A DNA stretch of 64,000 nucleotides from positions 186,001 to 250,000 of the forward strand of contig NZ_AUKJ01000016.1 in NCBI RefSeq assembly GCF_000424685.1, in the 5' to 3' direction. The notes beneath the pieces are model-generated. The model was given only the letters and a program-made list of their open reading frames with translations, was not told where the DNA came from and did not search any database. The number at the start of each line of letters is the position of its first letter. Within the stretch, counting starts at the first letter, position 1. Shown here piece by piece: positions 17,418-25,927 of the stretch. Position numbers and translations under genes: made by a program. The DNA is from Methylococcus capsulatus str. Texas = ATCC 19069 (GTDB lineage Bacteria > Pseudomonadota > Gammaproteobacteria > Methylococcales > Methylococcaceae).

Positions 17418-17585
17418 TTATTTGTTGGGCGGGTTGGCGTCCGTTTCTTCCGGAGTCTCGCTCTTCGATTTCATCCATTCCGGTTTCTTGGGGCCAGGGG
17501 TGTTCCCGAATGGTCCTTCCTTGCCGCAAGCGGACAAAAATGCGGTTCCAAGGAGGATGACTGCGATTTTCTGGTAGGATTTCAT
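17418..17585 (-). CDS. Small lipoprotein (LptM-like size)
   Basis: 55 residues starting MKSYQKIAVILLGTAFLSAC, a clear lipoprotein signal with lipobox LSAC at about residue 20. The mature part is a short Pro/Lys/Glu-rich peptide (GKEGPFGNTPGPKKPEWMKSK). Length and composition are like the small lipoproteins often called LptM/YifL, but the neighbours (TonB receptor, small helical protein) are not those of LptM. The frame extends 15 codons upstream without signal character. Confidence 0.72.
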   Translation of the reverse strand: MKSYQKIAVILLGTAFLSACGKEGPFGNTPGPKKPEWMKSKSETPEETDANPPNK

Positions 17586-17681
17586 GGTCGACTCGAATGG
17601 GTGGAGGAGGTGACGAGGCGCACGCTGCACCGTTTGTCCAGAAACGAAGCGGCGTACGCCGTCGGTTGTCGGTTCGGGACT

Positions 17682-18062
17682 TTAAAGCTTGCCTTCTTTC
17701 TTGTAATACTCGACTTCGTCGCCCACTTCTTTCACCACTTCTTCCAGTGGCGCCACCGCTTCTGTGACTTGACCGGCTTCAAGCGAGTTGATCACCGATT
17801 TCAGTCGGCTGCTGGAAAGCTGCATGGGCATGGTGCTCTTTTCCTTGTAGGAATCGATGGCCAGTTTCCTCGCCTTTTTGGCGTTCTCCAGACACAAATC
17901 CTTGTTGGATTGCTTTGCGGCTTCCAGTGCCGCCTTGCTGGCGTTGAAAACTTCGACGAGATTGGGCGGGGGGTCCGCATAGCGCCCGCCGGCGAAACTG
18001 ACGCCGGTTGCCAGTCCCAGAAAGGAAGCGAGCAGGACGCGGCGAAGACCATGATTATTCAT
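17682..18062 (-). CDS. Small exported helical protein, unknown
   Basis: 126 residues. ATG 18062 is chosen because AAGGAG lies just upstream. The signal peptide is about residues 1-24 (ATGVSFA). The mature protein is predicted all-helical: NLVEVFNASKAALEAAKQSNKDLCLENAKKA, then RLKSVINSLEAGQVTEAVAPLEEVVKEV. The size and heptad-like pattern suggest a small periplasmic four-helix bundle, with a single Cys. I do not recognise the family. It sits 96 bp upstream of the small lipoprotein gene on the same strand. Confidence 0.72.
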   Translation of the reverse strand: MNNHGLRRVLLASFLGLATGVSFAGGRYADPPPNLVEVFNASKAALEAAKQSNKDLCLENAKKARKLAIDSYKEKSTMPMQLSSSRLKSVINSLEAGQVTEAVAPLEEVVKEVGDEVEYYKKEGKL

Positions 18063-18172
18063 TCGAGACTCCTTGAGAGCATTTATTTGTAATAGGGAAT
18101 TATGAATGTCGCCCGGTTCCAAGTTCATGGCCGGGTGCACACATGTACTGCAGTGAATCTTCGAGGGTGCGC

Positions 18173-18197
18173 AAAAAACCCCGCCGCGAGCGGCGGG
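18173..18197 (-). terminator. Rho-independent terminator, minus strand
   Basis: Hairpin of 7 GC pairs (CCCGCCG / CGGCGGG) with loop CGAG. On the minus strand it is followed by GTTTTTTGCG. It would stop transcription coming from higher coordinates and lies about 110 bp upstream of the start at 18062. No minus-strand gene ends close to it; the nearest, at 18728, is 530 bp away. Confidence 0.8.
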
Positions 18198-18727
18198 TAT
18201 CGGAATGCGTCCATGTTTTCAGGAGCTTTCGGCAGCAGTCTTCCGCCCGGTACGCGTCGAAAAACGTCGACTGGCGGCTGTGCGTCAAATCCCGAACTGG
18301 GCGCCCTAGGAGATTCAGCACAAGTATCATTTGCAAGACATGTGCCCGATTGTGTGAGCGCGGGTTGGAATATCCAGGGATCGAGTTTGCGGTCGCAACA
18401 TGGATTCGGTGTGGGACGTTTCATAAGTGAAACAAGCATTGATATCAGTATGTTATGGTGTCGGCGCAGGGTTTTGCAGGGCCGTGTCGATCGGGTGCTG
18501 GAAAACCCAAGGGAGTCAGTCGGCGAGTATCTGCAGTGAATCCTTGCCGCTGCTTGTCCGTCGTTCATCGGTAACTGCGTTAAATCCCACGATGGATATA
18601 TCAAATCACGTAGTCGTTCCAGCCTGACCCGATATTGTCCTGGACATCGGTCAGCCTAGACAAAGGGGTACGAATGTCATGGCCAGGTGTTTCGCAGGAG
18701 CGAGCTTTTTCCGGGAAACGGCAACGT
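18198..18727. other. 530-bp gene-free interval, possible small RNA
   Basis: No open frame here has credible coding character, signal or ribosome-binding site. On the minus strand the interval ends in the strong terminator at 18173-18197. A local inverted repeat (GTCGAC-GTTTTTCGACGC region, 18255-18275) lies upstream of it. A small RNA transcribed leftward and ending at that terminator is possible, but I found no convincing promoter. Confidence 0.35.
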
Positions 18728-19078
18728 TTAGAGCCGGATGCCGGAAAAACGTAACAGCATCATCAGGCCGAGATAGGCCAGCGCCGTTATCGCCGAGGAG
18801 AGGGTCAGGCTAGTCCAGAAGCCCAGGCCGTGTTTCAACAGCAGGGGCAGAAGGAGGAACAGCAGCAGGGAAGGCAGCACCAGCCAGAAAATGCGGGAGG
18901 AAAGTTCCGCGATCTGGGCCGCAGGCGCGCCGTCATAGTGCAGCCAGACGAAGGCGAGCAGTGAAGTGAGGGGGAGCGATGCGACCAGTGCCGCGAAAAC
19001 GGTGCTGCGTTTTGCGATTTCGGTGATCGCCACCAGGGCCAGCAGCGATACCGCCAGCTTGACCGCGTAATACAGCAT
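18728..19078 (-). CDS. Small inner-membrane protein (DUF3147-like)
   Basis: 116 residues with about four transmembrane segments (LAVSLLALVAITEIA; VFAALVASLPLTSLLAFVWLHY; FWLVLPSLLLFLLLPLLL; LTLSSAITALAYLGLMMLL). Length and pattern resemble DUF3147 proteins, which have no known function. It is the last gene of the eight-gene operon, 10 bp after the ZnuA-like binding protein. Confidence 0.78.
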   Translation of the reverse strand: MLYYAVKLAVSLLALVAITEIAKRSTVFAALVASLPLTSLLAFVWLHYDGAPAAQIAELSSRIFWLVLPSLLLFLLLPLLLKHGLGFWTSLTLSSAITALAYLGLMMLLRFSGIRL

Positions 19079-19088
19079 GGGACACTCA

Positions 19089-19994
19089 TCAGCGCTGGAG
19101 GGCCATCTTCAGATTCTCGATGTTCCGTTTCATGACGGCAAGAAAATCTCCGGATTCCGGCCGGTTGGCGCAGGGGTCGAAAACCACGCTGGTGACACCC
19201 TTGGCGCTCAGTTTGTCCGCGATGGCGGGGGAAGGACGGGCCTCCCACAACATGGTCTTGGCGGGGTGGACGGTCAGGGTTTTCCCCAACTCGGTCCATT
19301 CCTTTTCCGGCGGCATTTCGCCCGGTTCCCAGTGGACGCTTTTCAGATTCAGTCCGTAGCGGCGGGCGAGGTACTGGTAAACCGGATGCGATGCCATCAG
19401 GGGTACGCCCGGTTTGGCGGTGGCGATCCGTTTGAGCTCGCCGTCCAGCCCGGCCAGGTCCGTTTGCAGTGCTTTCAACGCGTCGAGGACGGCCGTCTCG
19501 AGTTCGGGGCGTCTGACGATCAGCGCCTTGGCGACCGCTTCGGCCTGTTGCGCCGCCTGGTCGAAGTCCAGCCAGGTGGTGTAGGCGGTGCCTTCGTGGG
19601 AATGCTGGCCGGCCGGGCCGTGGCTGTGCACCACCGCGTTCTCGATGCGGATGAAGCGGTCGCGGAAGCCGGCCGAGGTGTCCACCCGCTTCAGGCGGGG
19701 GAGGGCGACGTGCGCCAGCCATTTTTCATAGTCCGCACCGTTGAGCAGAATCAGGTCGGCCTTCTGCATGGCGCCGACCGCTTTGACGTCCGGCCGCCAG
19801 TAGGCTGGATCGGCATCCGCCGGCGCCGGCAAGGTGACCGTGGCCCAGGAGCCTGCCAGCCGTTCGGCGAAGTAGGCCAGAGGATAGTTCGATGCCACGA
19901 TTTTGAGCGGGTGCTCGCTGACGGCGCCGGCACCCCAGGCGGAGGCAGCGGCGAGCAGGGCGATGACGAAGGAAAGAATGCGGAAGGTCGGCAT
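19089..19994 (-). CDS. ZnuA-like (cluster A-I) substrate-binding protein with altered metal site
   Basis: 301 residues with signal peptide 1-22 (ASAWGAG). It follows the ZnuA/TroA order: KIVASNYPLAYFAERLAG, KAVGAMQKADLILLNGADYEKWL, a His-rich loop (HSHGPAGQHSHEG), TWLDFDQAAQQAEAVAKAL, MASHPVYQYLARRYGL and a C-terminal Cys (DPCANR). The usual first His ligand (DPHxYxP) is replaced by DPAYWRP, and the HVWLDP and HDAF segments are changed to YTTWLDF and SHPVY. Zinc ligation must therefore differ. It sits 8 bp after an FtsX-type permease, not a ZnuB-type one. The ligand may be another metal; copper is a guess from context. Confidence 0.85.
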   Translation of the reverse strand: MPTFRILSFVIALLAAASAWGAGAVSEHPLKIVASNYPLAYFAERLAGSWATVTLPAPADADPAYWRPDVKAVGAMQKADLILLNGADYEKWLAHVALPRLKRVDTSAGFRDRFIRIENAVVHSHGPAGQHSHEGTAYTTWLDFDQAAQQAEAVAKALIVRRPELETAVLDALKALQTDLAGLDGELKRIATAKPGVPLMASHPVYQYLARRYGLNLKSVHWEPGEMPPEKEWTELGKTLTVHPAKTMLWEARPSPAIADKLSAKGVTSVVFDPCANRPESGDFLAVMKRNIENLKMALQR

Positions 19995-20002
19995 GGCGGT
20001 TT

Positions 20003-21184
20003 TCAGCTCAGGATGAAATGACGTGCAAGATCGGAAGCATAGGGGGCGGCGGTCGCCAGCACCGCGGCGCAGACCGCGGCCGCGATCAGCGCAATGAGCA
20101 GAATCTCCGCGAACAGCAGGCGCAGCACCGTGAGCCGCGCGCAGCCGAGCAGATAGATCGTCTCGATTTCCCGCTGCCGCAGGCGCAGCGACAGCGAGAA
20201 CACCAGGGCGACGAGGAGCAAGGCGATGGTGCCGACCAGCAGCAGGATGCCATCGAACAGTGCGCCGACCCGGAAGATGTTCTGCAGCAGGCCGCGGGTC
20301 ACGTCCAGCGGGCGGACGATCTCGGTTTCCGAATGGTCGTCCAGATAGCGTCCCTGTAGCAGGGTAGCCGCGCGGGTATCGTGGGGCAGGGCGATCACGG
20401 CGCTGATGGGGTAGGTGGCCGGATCGCCGTGGAAATGAAAGAACTCCAGGTTCTCCGGAGTGATCTCGGTGTAGGTGAGGAGTCCCGCATCGGCACGGCG
20501 GACGGTCGGGGAGCCGAAGGGCGAATCGGGCCGGGTGGGGGCGGCCTGGGTTTCCCCGTGGCCGTGGCCCAGACCTTCGATGACCCAGGCGGTCTGGATA
20601 TCGACGAAGACGGCATGGTCGTCCGGCGAATGCGCCTTGGCCAGCACGCCGGTGACATGGAGTTTCAGCGGGTAGCTGCCGGCGAGATCGAAGGCGTTTT
20701 CCGAAGAAGATGCCAGGGTGCCGCCCGGCCCGAGTCCGAGGCGGTCGGCGGCATCGGCGCCGAGTACACAATCGCCCAGAATCGCGGGCAGTTCACCCTG
20801 GGCTGGCGCAAGTCCCCGGAAGTCGAAGTAGTCCAGAGTGACGCCGATCAGCGGCTGGTCCTGGACTCGGTGGCGGGCGTAGACGGGCAGGGCGTCGGCC
20901 CAGCCGGTGGCGGTGATGCGGTCGGCCTCCTGCATGCGGATGGTCGGCACGCCGGTTTCGCTGAAATACAGGGCGCCGAGCGTGAGATCCACCGAACTGC
21001 CGCGGGCGCCGACCAGGAGCGGTGTGGCTTCGGCTCTGCGGGTCATCCAGTATTCGCCCGCCTCGAGCACCTGGTGCAGACCTAACGGAAGCGCCGCGAT
21101 CAGGCCCAGGCACAGCACCAGGATGAGCGTCCGGGTCCGGTGGTGGCGCAGATGGCGCCAGGCCAGGTAGAAATCGTGCCTCAT
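20003..21184 (-). CDS. FtsX/MacB-type ABC transporter permease
   Basis: 393 residues in MacB/LolC-type topology. One N-terminal membrane helix (LILVLCLGLIAALPLGLHQVL) is followed by a large periplasmic domain (about residues 45-290) and three C-terminal helices (FDGILLLVGTIALLLVALVFSLSL; LLFAEILLIALIAAAVCAAVLA; and one before them). The loop REIETIYLLGCARLTVLRLLFAE is the usual coupling segment. It overlaps the ATPase gene by 4 bp (ATGA), so translation is coupled. FtsX-type permeases usually do mechanical work on envelope substrates rather than import. Pairing with a ZnuA-like protein is unusual. Confidence 0.9.
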   Translation of the reverse strand: MRHDFYLAWRHLRHHRTRTLILVLCLGLIAALPLGLHQVLEAGEYWMTRRAEATPLLVGARGSSVDLTLGALYFSETGVPTIRMQEADRITATGWADALPVYARHRVQDQPLIGVTLDYFDFRGLAPAQGELPAILGDCVLGADAADRLGLGPGGTLASSSENAFDLAGSYPLKLHVTGVLAKAHSPDDHAVFVDIQTAWVIEGLGHGHGETQAAPTRPDSPFGSPTVRRADAGLLTYTEITPENLEFFHFHGDPATYPISAVIALPHDTRAATLLQGRYLDDHSETEIVRPLDVTRGLLQNIFRVGALFDGILLLVGTIALLLVALVFSLSLRLRQREIETIYLLGCARLTVLRLLFAEILLIALIAAAVCAAVLATAAPYASDLARHFILS

Positions 21185-21849
21185 TCTGCGCGTGGGCTCC
21201 CGGGCTGGCGGATGTCGATGACGCGGTCGAACAGTGGCAGCAGTTCGTGGTCGTGGGTGACGGCCAGCAGGGTGGCCCGGTTGCGCTCGGCGGCCCGTGT
21301 CAGCAGTTCGATGATCCTGAGCTTGTTGGCCGGATCGAGATTGCCGGTCGCCTCGTCGGCCAGCAGCAGGTCCGGCTCGGTCAGCAGCGCGCGGCAGACC
21401 GCGGCTCTTTGCCGTTCGCCCTGGGACAGTTCCCGCGGCAGTGCGGCGAGTTTGTCCCCCAGACCGGTGTGTTCCGCCAGCGCCCGGGCTCTGTCCCGTA
21501 CCTGCCGGTCCAGTTTCAGCACCCGGTTGATCCGGTAGGGATGCACGATGTTGTCATACACGCTGAGGTAGTCCAGCAGCTCGAGCTCCTGAAACACGAA
21601 GCCGATGCGGGAAATCCTGAAGTTCCGACGCGCGTCGTCGTCCAGCGCGCTGACGGTGATTCCGTCGACGCGGACGGTGCCCGTCCCGGGGGTCAGAATG
21701 CCGGCGATCAGTTTCAGGAGGGTGGTTTTCCCCGCCCCGCTGGGCCCGATGATGGCGACCCGGGCGCCGCGCTCGATGCGCAGGGCGGGCAAGGCGACGC
21801 CCGTGCCGGCGCCGGGATAGCGGAAGCTCAGGCGTTCGATTTCAATCAT
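21181..21849 (-). CDS. ABC transporter ATPase (LolD/MacB type)
   Basis: 222 residues with Walker A GPSGAGKTTLLK (about 33-44), a Q-loop in RIGFVFQELELLDYLSVYDN, signature LSQGERQRAA, Walker B LLLADEATGNLD and the switch His in AVTHDHELL. The LLxADEPTGNLD-type segment is typical of LolD/MacB/FtsE ATPases. It works with the permease encoded immediately downstream and overlaps the preceding 557-residue gene by 4 bp. Confidence 0.93.
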   Translation of the reverse strand: MIEIERLSFRYPGAGTGVALPALRIERGARVAIIGPSGAGKTTLLKLIAGILTPGTGTVRVDGITVSALDDDARRNFRISRIGFVFQELELLDYLSVYDNIVHPYRINRVLKLDRQVRDRARALAEHTGLGDKLAALPRELSQGERQRAAVCRALLTEPDLLLADEATGNLDPANKLRIIELLTRAAERNRATLLAVTHDHELLPLFDRVIDIRQPGSPRAE

Positions 21850-23519
21850 GAACGGGCGGAGGGCGAGGGCTGGCCCTCGAGAAGATCCATCGCAGTGATT
21901 TTCCAGGTGCCGTCTCCGGCGATGTTCAGCACCATGCGGGCGGCATACAGCGTGTGGCGTTCATGGGAATGGCCCCAGTGGGAGACCGCGCCGTGGGCGA
22001 TCCACCGGCCCGTGACTTCGAAGCTGGAAGCCCCGAGTTTCCGGATGACGAGGCCATCGTCCAGCATTTCGACACGGCTGACCCGCCCTTCGCCACCCAG
22101 CCCCTGATTGCGGGCCAGGACCGCCTTCCGCTGGCGGAGATAGACTTGTTCCAGCAGTGGGCCGTCCAGGCTCATCGCCAGACGGTCGTAGCTCGCTTCT
22201 TCCCCGCGCAGGGCATAGGCGCGGTAGACGTTGTGCAGCAGCGCTTCCAGGCGGGTCCGGACTTGTGGAGGAGGAAAGGCCACGGTGCGGGCTTCCGTCT
22301 GCCCGACAGGGTCGAGGATCTGTGGAAACAGCATCGCGGCGCCAGCCGCGGCCAGACCGGTACAGGCCAGGACGGGATGCCTGCGCCGGGCGAACCATGC
22401 CGCGGTCAGGAGAGCCACGGCCGCGGCCGCGGTCCGTAAGCCGATGACCGGCACTCCGCGCCCGTCCTCGGCGGCCGAAGCCGGCCGTTCGATCTCGGGC
22501 GCGAGCCCCAAGGCTTCTTCCGATGACCAGCGGAATACCGGATCGCGCGGAGTGGCCTCGAACTCGAAGGACTCTCGACCGAAATACAGCGTCACGGGCC
22601 GTCGTTCCAGGTCGGGACCGAACAGCTCCCATTGCAGTTCCACCGTTTCGGTGGGTGCTTCGGTGAGATAGACCAGGATCGTTCCGACCAGCGCCGAGGC
22701 CGGATGAAGAGTTTCAGCGTCGTTGGCATTCTGCATGCCATGGCGGCCGAAGCGCAGGAATTCCACCCGGTCGAGCTGGGCTTCCACGGCGGCGCCGTTG
22801 ATCCGGAGGGGGTTGTGCGCCCGCAGGAAATCGCCGGCCGCCCGTTTCAAGGATTCGCGTTCGCTCGCGCTGAGATTTTGCGGATCCCCGGGTTTGAAAC
22901 GCAGATACGGTGCCAGGTCTTCGAGCCGCAGCAACACCTCGTGTCGGACTTCATAGGGTTCGACATAAAGGAAGGATCGGGGGGCGCTGTGGCGCCTGAG
23001 GCGGCCGGGATCGTCGAAGCGCGAGCGCCAGGGGTCGTTCCAGTCCAGCCTCAGCCGGACGGGCGCTTCGAGCTCGCCGAGGTCAGCCAGTGGCACGCCG
23101 CGATGGCTGACCACGATGCCGAGCTTCTGACCGGGCGCCAGCGTCGGGACCAGGGTCAGGGTGTCGGGGTTCCCGCGAACGGGGAAATGTATCTTGGCTC
23201 CGTAAAAGGGGACATCCATCGAGCCCTGGACCGGGCTGGCTTTGGCAAGGGATTCCATCCTGCCTGCGAAGATGTGCCCGTTTCCGTCCCGTAGCTGCAA
23301 CAGATCAGGAACGGCAGAGCCGTCAGCGGCTCCGGCCTTCGGGAACGGGTCTTCCCTGAGGCGGAGGTCCATGTCGACTGCGCCCGGCTCGATCGAGATT
23401 TCCGCCACCGCGTCGTATTGGGCGAAGCCGGCCCAATCCGCGAACGTGCTCCGCCCGCCTGCCAGGGTGAGCAGCAGGCACAGGGCGACGTGGTGACGGG
23501 TGTGGCGATGATCCCTCAT
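21846..23519 (-). CDS. Exported or membrane-anchored protein of unknown function
   Basis: 557 residues with a signal peptide (ending STFADWAG). The mature N-terminal half is beta-rich. One membrane helix pair lies near residues 365-405 (RTAAAAVALLTAAWFARRR and VLACTGLAAAGAAMLFP). A C-terminal domain (about 420-550) follows, with LLHNVYRAYALRGEEASYDRLAMSLDG and FEVTGRWIAHGAVSHWGHSHERHTLYAARMVLNI, the latter rich in His. I do not recognise the family. Overlap with the ATPase start and the shared operon suggest it is a component or client of the ABC system. Confidence 0.82.
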   Translation of the reverse strand: MRDHRHTRHHVALCLLLTLAGGRSTFADWAGFAQYDAVAEISIEPGAVDMDLRLREDPFPKAGAADGSAVPDLLQLRDGNGHIFAGRMESLAKASPVQGSMDVPFYGAKIHFPVRGNPDTLTLVPTLAPGQKLGIVVSHRGVPLADLGELEAPVRLRLDWNDPWRSRFDDPGRLRRHSAPRSFLYVEPYEVRHEVLLRLEDLAPYLRFKPGDPQNLSASERESLKRAAGDFLRAHNPLRINGAAVEAQLDRVEFLRFGRHGMQNANDAETLHPASALVGTILVYLTEAPTETVELQWELFGPDLERRPVTLYFGRESFEFEATPRDPVFRWSSEEALGLAPEIERPASAAEDGRGVPVIGLRTAAAAVALLTAAWFARRRHPVLACTGLAAAGAAMLFPQILDPVGQTEARTVAFPPPQVRTRLEALLHNVYRAYALRGEEASYDRLAMSLDGPLLEQVYLRQRKAVLARNQGLGGEGRVSRVEMLDDGLVIRKLGASSFEVTGRWIAHGAVSHWGHSHERHTLYAARMVLNIAGDGTWKITAMDLLEGQPSPSARS

Positions 23520-23531
23520 CGAGGACCGGTC

Positions 23532-24224
23532 TCAGACTGGGAAGCGGCGCGGTGCTTTTTCGGCGCCGTCGCCGACGGCAGGGGCGGCGCGCCGCAGGCC
23601 GAGATTGCGGTAAGCGACGTAGCAGAGCGTGGCGAGCACCAGGCCGCCGATCAGGGCTGCCAGCGCGCCGGGCCAGCGGTTGGGCTGAACGGGGGAGGGA
23701 ACGCCGACGCTGAACGGAATCCGCAGCCGGTCGTCCTCGGTCACGGCCTCGTCTCCAAAGACGGCGATCAGCGCGTAGTGGCCGGGTTCGGTGATGTTGG
23801 TGTAGGTTTCGACCGTGCCGCTCTTGTAGATTTTGGCCGGCACTTCCGCCAGTGTTCTTTTCTCCTTGGGCAGTTGGCCGCCTTCGCCCAGGTCTTCTTC
23901 GATCACCCGCAGAGCGACCGGGATGTTGCGCACGTCGCGGTCCAGCAGGTCGATGCTCAGATAGGTCTTACCGGTGCCCGGAATCTCCTGGCAGTATTTC
24001 GTGAATTCATGCCTTTCGTTCTCGTAGCGTCCTTCCTGCATGGCAGTGAAATGCACTGCGTAGAAGTCGTTGGCCACCAGGCAGCTCATCGATGCGCCCT
24101 GATACATCTGCCGGCCATTGCCGGGGTCGCGGGGGGCGCCGGCGCCGAAGGCCGTACCGGCGGTCAGGGCCAGGCCGATCAAGACTGGAACGGTGCGGCA
24201 GAAGAATGCGGAACGATGCGTCAT
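23532..24224 (-). CDS. Exported protein with C-terminal membrane helix, unknown
   Basis: 230 residues with a signal peptide (LALTAGTAFGAG), a beta-rich periplasmic domain with two Cys (SMSCLVANDFYAVHF and FTKYCQEI), and one C-terminal helix (WPGALAALIGGLVLATLCYVAYRNLG) with a short cytoplasmic tail. The segment EPGHYALIAVFGDEAVTEDDRLRIPFSVG looks like an Ig/fibronectin strand set. It lies between copC (15 bp) and the 557-residue gene (12 bp) in the same operon. Function unknown. Confidence 0.78.
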   Translation of the reverse strand: MTHRSAFFCRTVPVLIGLALTAGTAFGAGAPRDPGNGRQMYQGASMSCLVANDFYAVHFTAMQEGRYENERHEFTKYCQEIPGTGKTYLSIDLLDRDVRNIPVALRVIEEDLGEGGQLPKEKRTLAEVPAKIYKSGTVETYTNITEPGHYALIAVFGDEAVTEDDRLRIPFSVGVPSPVQPNRWPGALAALIGGLVLATLCYVAYRNLGLRRAAPAVGDGAEKAPRRFPV

Positions 24225-24239
24225 GAGAAATGTCCTCCT

Positions 24240-24674
24240 TCAGGGATTCTGGACTTGAAAGAAATATTTGCCACTGACCACATGGCCGTCGGCGGAGAGC
24301 ACCCGGTAGCGAACCATGTAGCGGCCGGGGGTGAGCCTGGAAACCGAGGTCCGCAGTTTGGAGCGGTCGGTGAAATCAAGTCTGGCGTCGTGGTTGTCGA
24401 CACGCTTGCCTTCGCCATCGACCACGGCCAGAGCCAGGAAGTCGTTGCCCACGCCTTCGTTGAACGTCAGGAGGATCTCCTCGGGGGCGTCGGTGATCGT
24501 TGCGTCCCGGTCCGGTATCGCCTTGACCAGGATGGCGTGGGCCAGATGGACAGGCGTGTCCACCTTCCGGGCAAGGAAAGGATCGGGGGCGGTCAGCATG
24601 CCGTCGTCCGCGGCTTCCGCAGTGCCGGTCAGACCGGCGAGGACCAGGGTCAGGGATGGAATGAGGGGGCTCAT
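24240..24674 (-). CDS. CopC-domain periplasmic copper-binding protein
   Basis: 144 residues with a signal peptide (TGTAEA). The CopC fold is seen in HAILVKAIPDRDATITDAPEEILLTFNEGV and LTPGRYMVRYRVLSADGHVVSGKYFFQV. The DGH segment supplies the Cu(II) ligands Asp and His known from CopC. The first His ligand is normally the mature N-terminus, but here about 20 residues (ADDGMLTAPDPF...) precede HLAHAIL, so the site is extended or altered. It overlaps the upstream beta-propeller gene by 4 bp. Confidence 0.9.
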   Translation of the reverse strand: MSPLIPSLTLVLAGLTGTAEAADDGMLTAPDPFLARKVDTPVHLAHAILVKAIPDRDATITDAPEEILLTFNEGVGNDFLALAVVDGEGKRVDNHDARLDFTDRSKLRTSVSRLTPGRYMVRYRVLSADGHVVSGKYFFQVQNP

Positions 24675-25927
24675 GAATCTCGTCGTGCTTGGGTTTCGGT
24701 TTTCGGGGCCGCGATGGCCCAGGTTTTCTGCCCATCGGCGCGGGTTTCGGTCCAGAAGACCCGGAATCCGAAGGGTGTGGCCAGGACTCTCGGGTGCCGG
24801 GCCTTGGCGGTTTCGGCACTGAGGGCGGCGGGTTCCGTCCAGCGGGCGCCGTCGTCGCCGGACTGTATGAGCTGGACAGCGGCGCCCGCCGCCGTATTGC
24901 GGGTGAAAGCGATCGCCAGCATCCCTTGGCCGAGCGTGGCGATGTCGCCATCGCGGCTTTGACTGTCGCCGACTTTCCGCGGCGGGGACCAGCTCCTGCC
25001 GGCATCCGCCGATTTCAGATAAAACAGGCCCGCCGAATCCTCCTTGCCCGTCCAGACCACGCTATGCAGCGTCACCCGGCCGTTCCCGGCCTGGCTGCCG
25101 GTCAGCCCGCCGCCGCAATGCGGACAGCCGGGGAAATGCCAGCCGAAGGCGCCGACCGGCCCTGCGGACAGCCAGCCTTGGGTTGGATCGCGGCGCAGGA
25201 AAAGCTTCATGTCGCGCGGCTCGGCGTCGCGGTACAGCACCGACAGCGCGCCGTCCGGCAGGACCGCGAGCCGGCTCCAGCAGCAGGTACAGACCGCCGG
25301 GTCCAGGGTGGTTTCGGGGCTCCAGTGCAATCCGCCGTCTTTCGAACTGGCATAGCGCAGTCCCTGGGTGTCTCCGGTTTCCTCGCGGTCGTCCAGCCAG
25401 GCCAGATGGAATGCCCCTTGCGGGTCGGCTGCCAGGGAGAGGTAGGCCTGGTTTTTCAGGGCATCGCCGGTCGCGGGATTGCCGCCGGGCGTCCAGGTCT
25501 TGCCGCCGTCGCGCGAGCCCACGATGTGCATCGGCCCGGTGCCTGGCAGTTCCCCTTGGATCTGCCAGGCGGCCACCAAATCTTTTCCTTTGACGGCGAT
25601 GCGCGCGTCGTTGCCGGGCCGGGCGATGACCGGCGGATCGTCCGGGTGGTCCAGGAAATTCGGTGGCGTCCAGGTCCGTCCGCCGTCCTCCGAATGCACG
25701 TGGACGACGCGGGAGCGGCCGCCATCCGCCGGTTTTCCGACCAGCAGGGCATGGATGGACCGGCCGTCGACCGCGACATCCAGTCCTTGGATCTCGGTCA
25801 GTCCGGCGATGTCGGGGTAGGTCACGGCGTACGGTTGTTGCGCCAGAGAGGCAGGCTCAAAAAGAAACCCGGCCCACGCCGCCACGAGGGCGGTGAGTAG
25901 CCGGGCATTCAGAGAGGACGTGCGCAT
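24671..25927 (-). CDS. Exported sialidase-fold (BNR/Asp-box) beta-propeller
   Basis: 418 residues. ATG 25927 begins a signal peptide ending PASLAQQ. The mature protein has several Asp-box repeats (SEDGGRTWTPP, SRDGGKTWTPG, SKDGGLHWSPE, SADAGRSWSPP) and so folds as a six-bladed propeller. I do not see the Arg triad of true sialidases, so a binding or scaffold role is more likely. CTCC and CXHCGGG segments (VCTCCWSRL; PGCPHCGGG) supply a Cys cluster that could hold metal. It is the first gene of the operon with CopC and the ABC proteins. Confidence 0.8.
   Translation of the reverse strand: MRTSSLNARLLTALVAAWAGFLFEPASLAQQPYAVTYPDIAGLTEIQGLDVAVDGRSIHALLVGKPADGGRSRVVHVHSEDGGRTWTPPNFLDHPDDPPVIARPGNDARIAVKGKDLVAAWQIQGELPGTGPMHIVGSRDGGKTWTPGGNPATGDALKNQAYLSLAADPQGAFHLAWLDDREETGDTQGLRYASSKDGGLHWSPETTLDPAVCTCCWSRLAVLPDGALSVLYRDAEPRDMKLFLRRDPTQGWLSAGPVGAFGWHFPGCPHCGGGLTGSQAGNGRVTLHSVVWTGKEDSAGLFYLKSADAGRSWSPPRKVGDSQSRDGDIATLGQGMLAIAFTRNTAAGAAVQLIQSGDDGARWTEPAALSAETAKARHPRVLATPFGFRVFWTETRADGQKTWAIAAPKTETQARRDS

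Noticed and set aside
19089-19994. Ordinary zinc-import binding protein (ZnuA).
   Set aside because: Key His ligands are replaced and no ZnuB/ZnuC-type genes accompany it.
24671-25927. Active sialidase.
   Set aside because: Asp boxes are present, but the Arg triad and catalytic Tyr/Glu pattern are not evident. The copC operon context favours another role.
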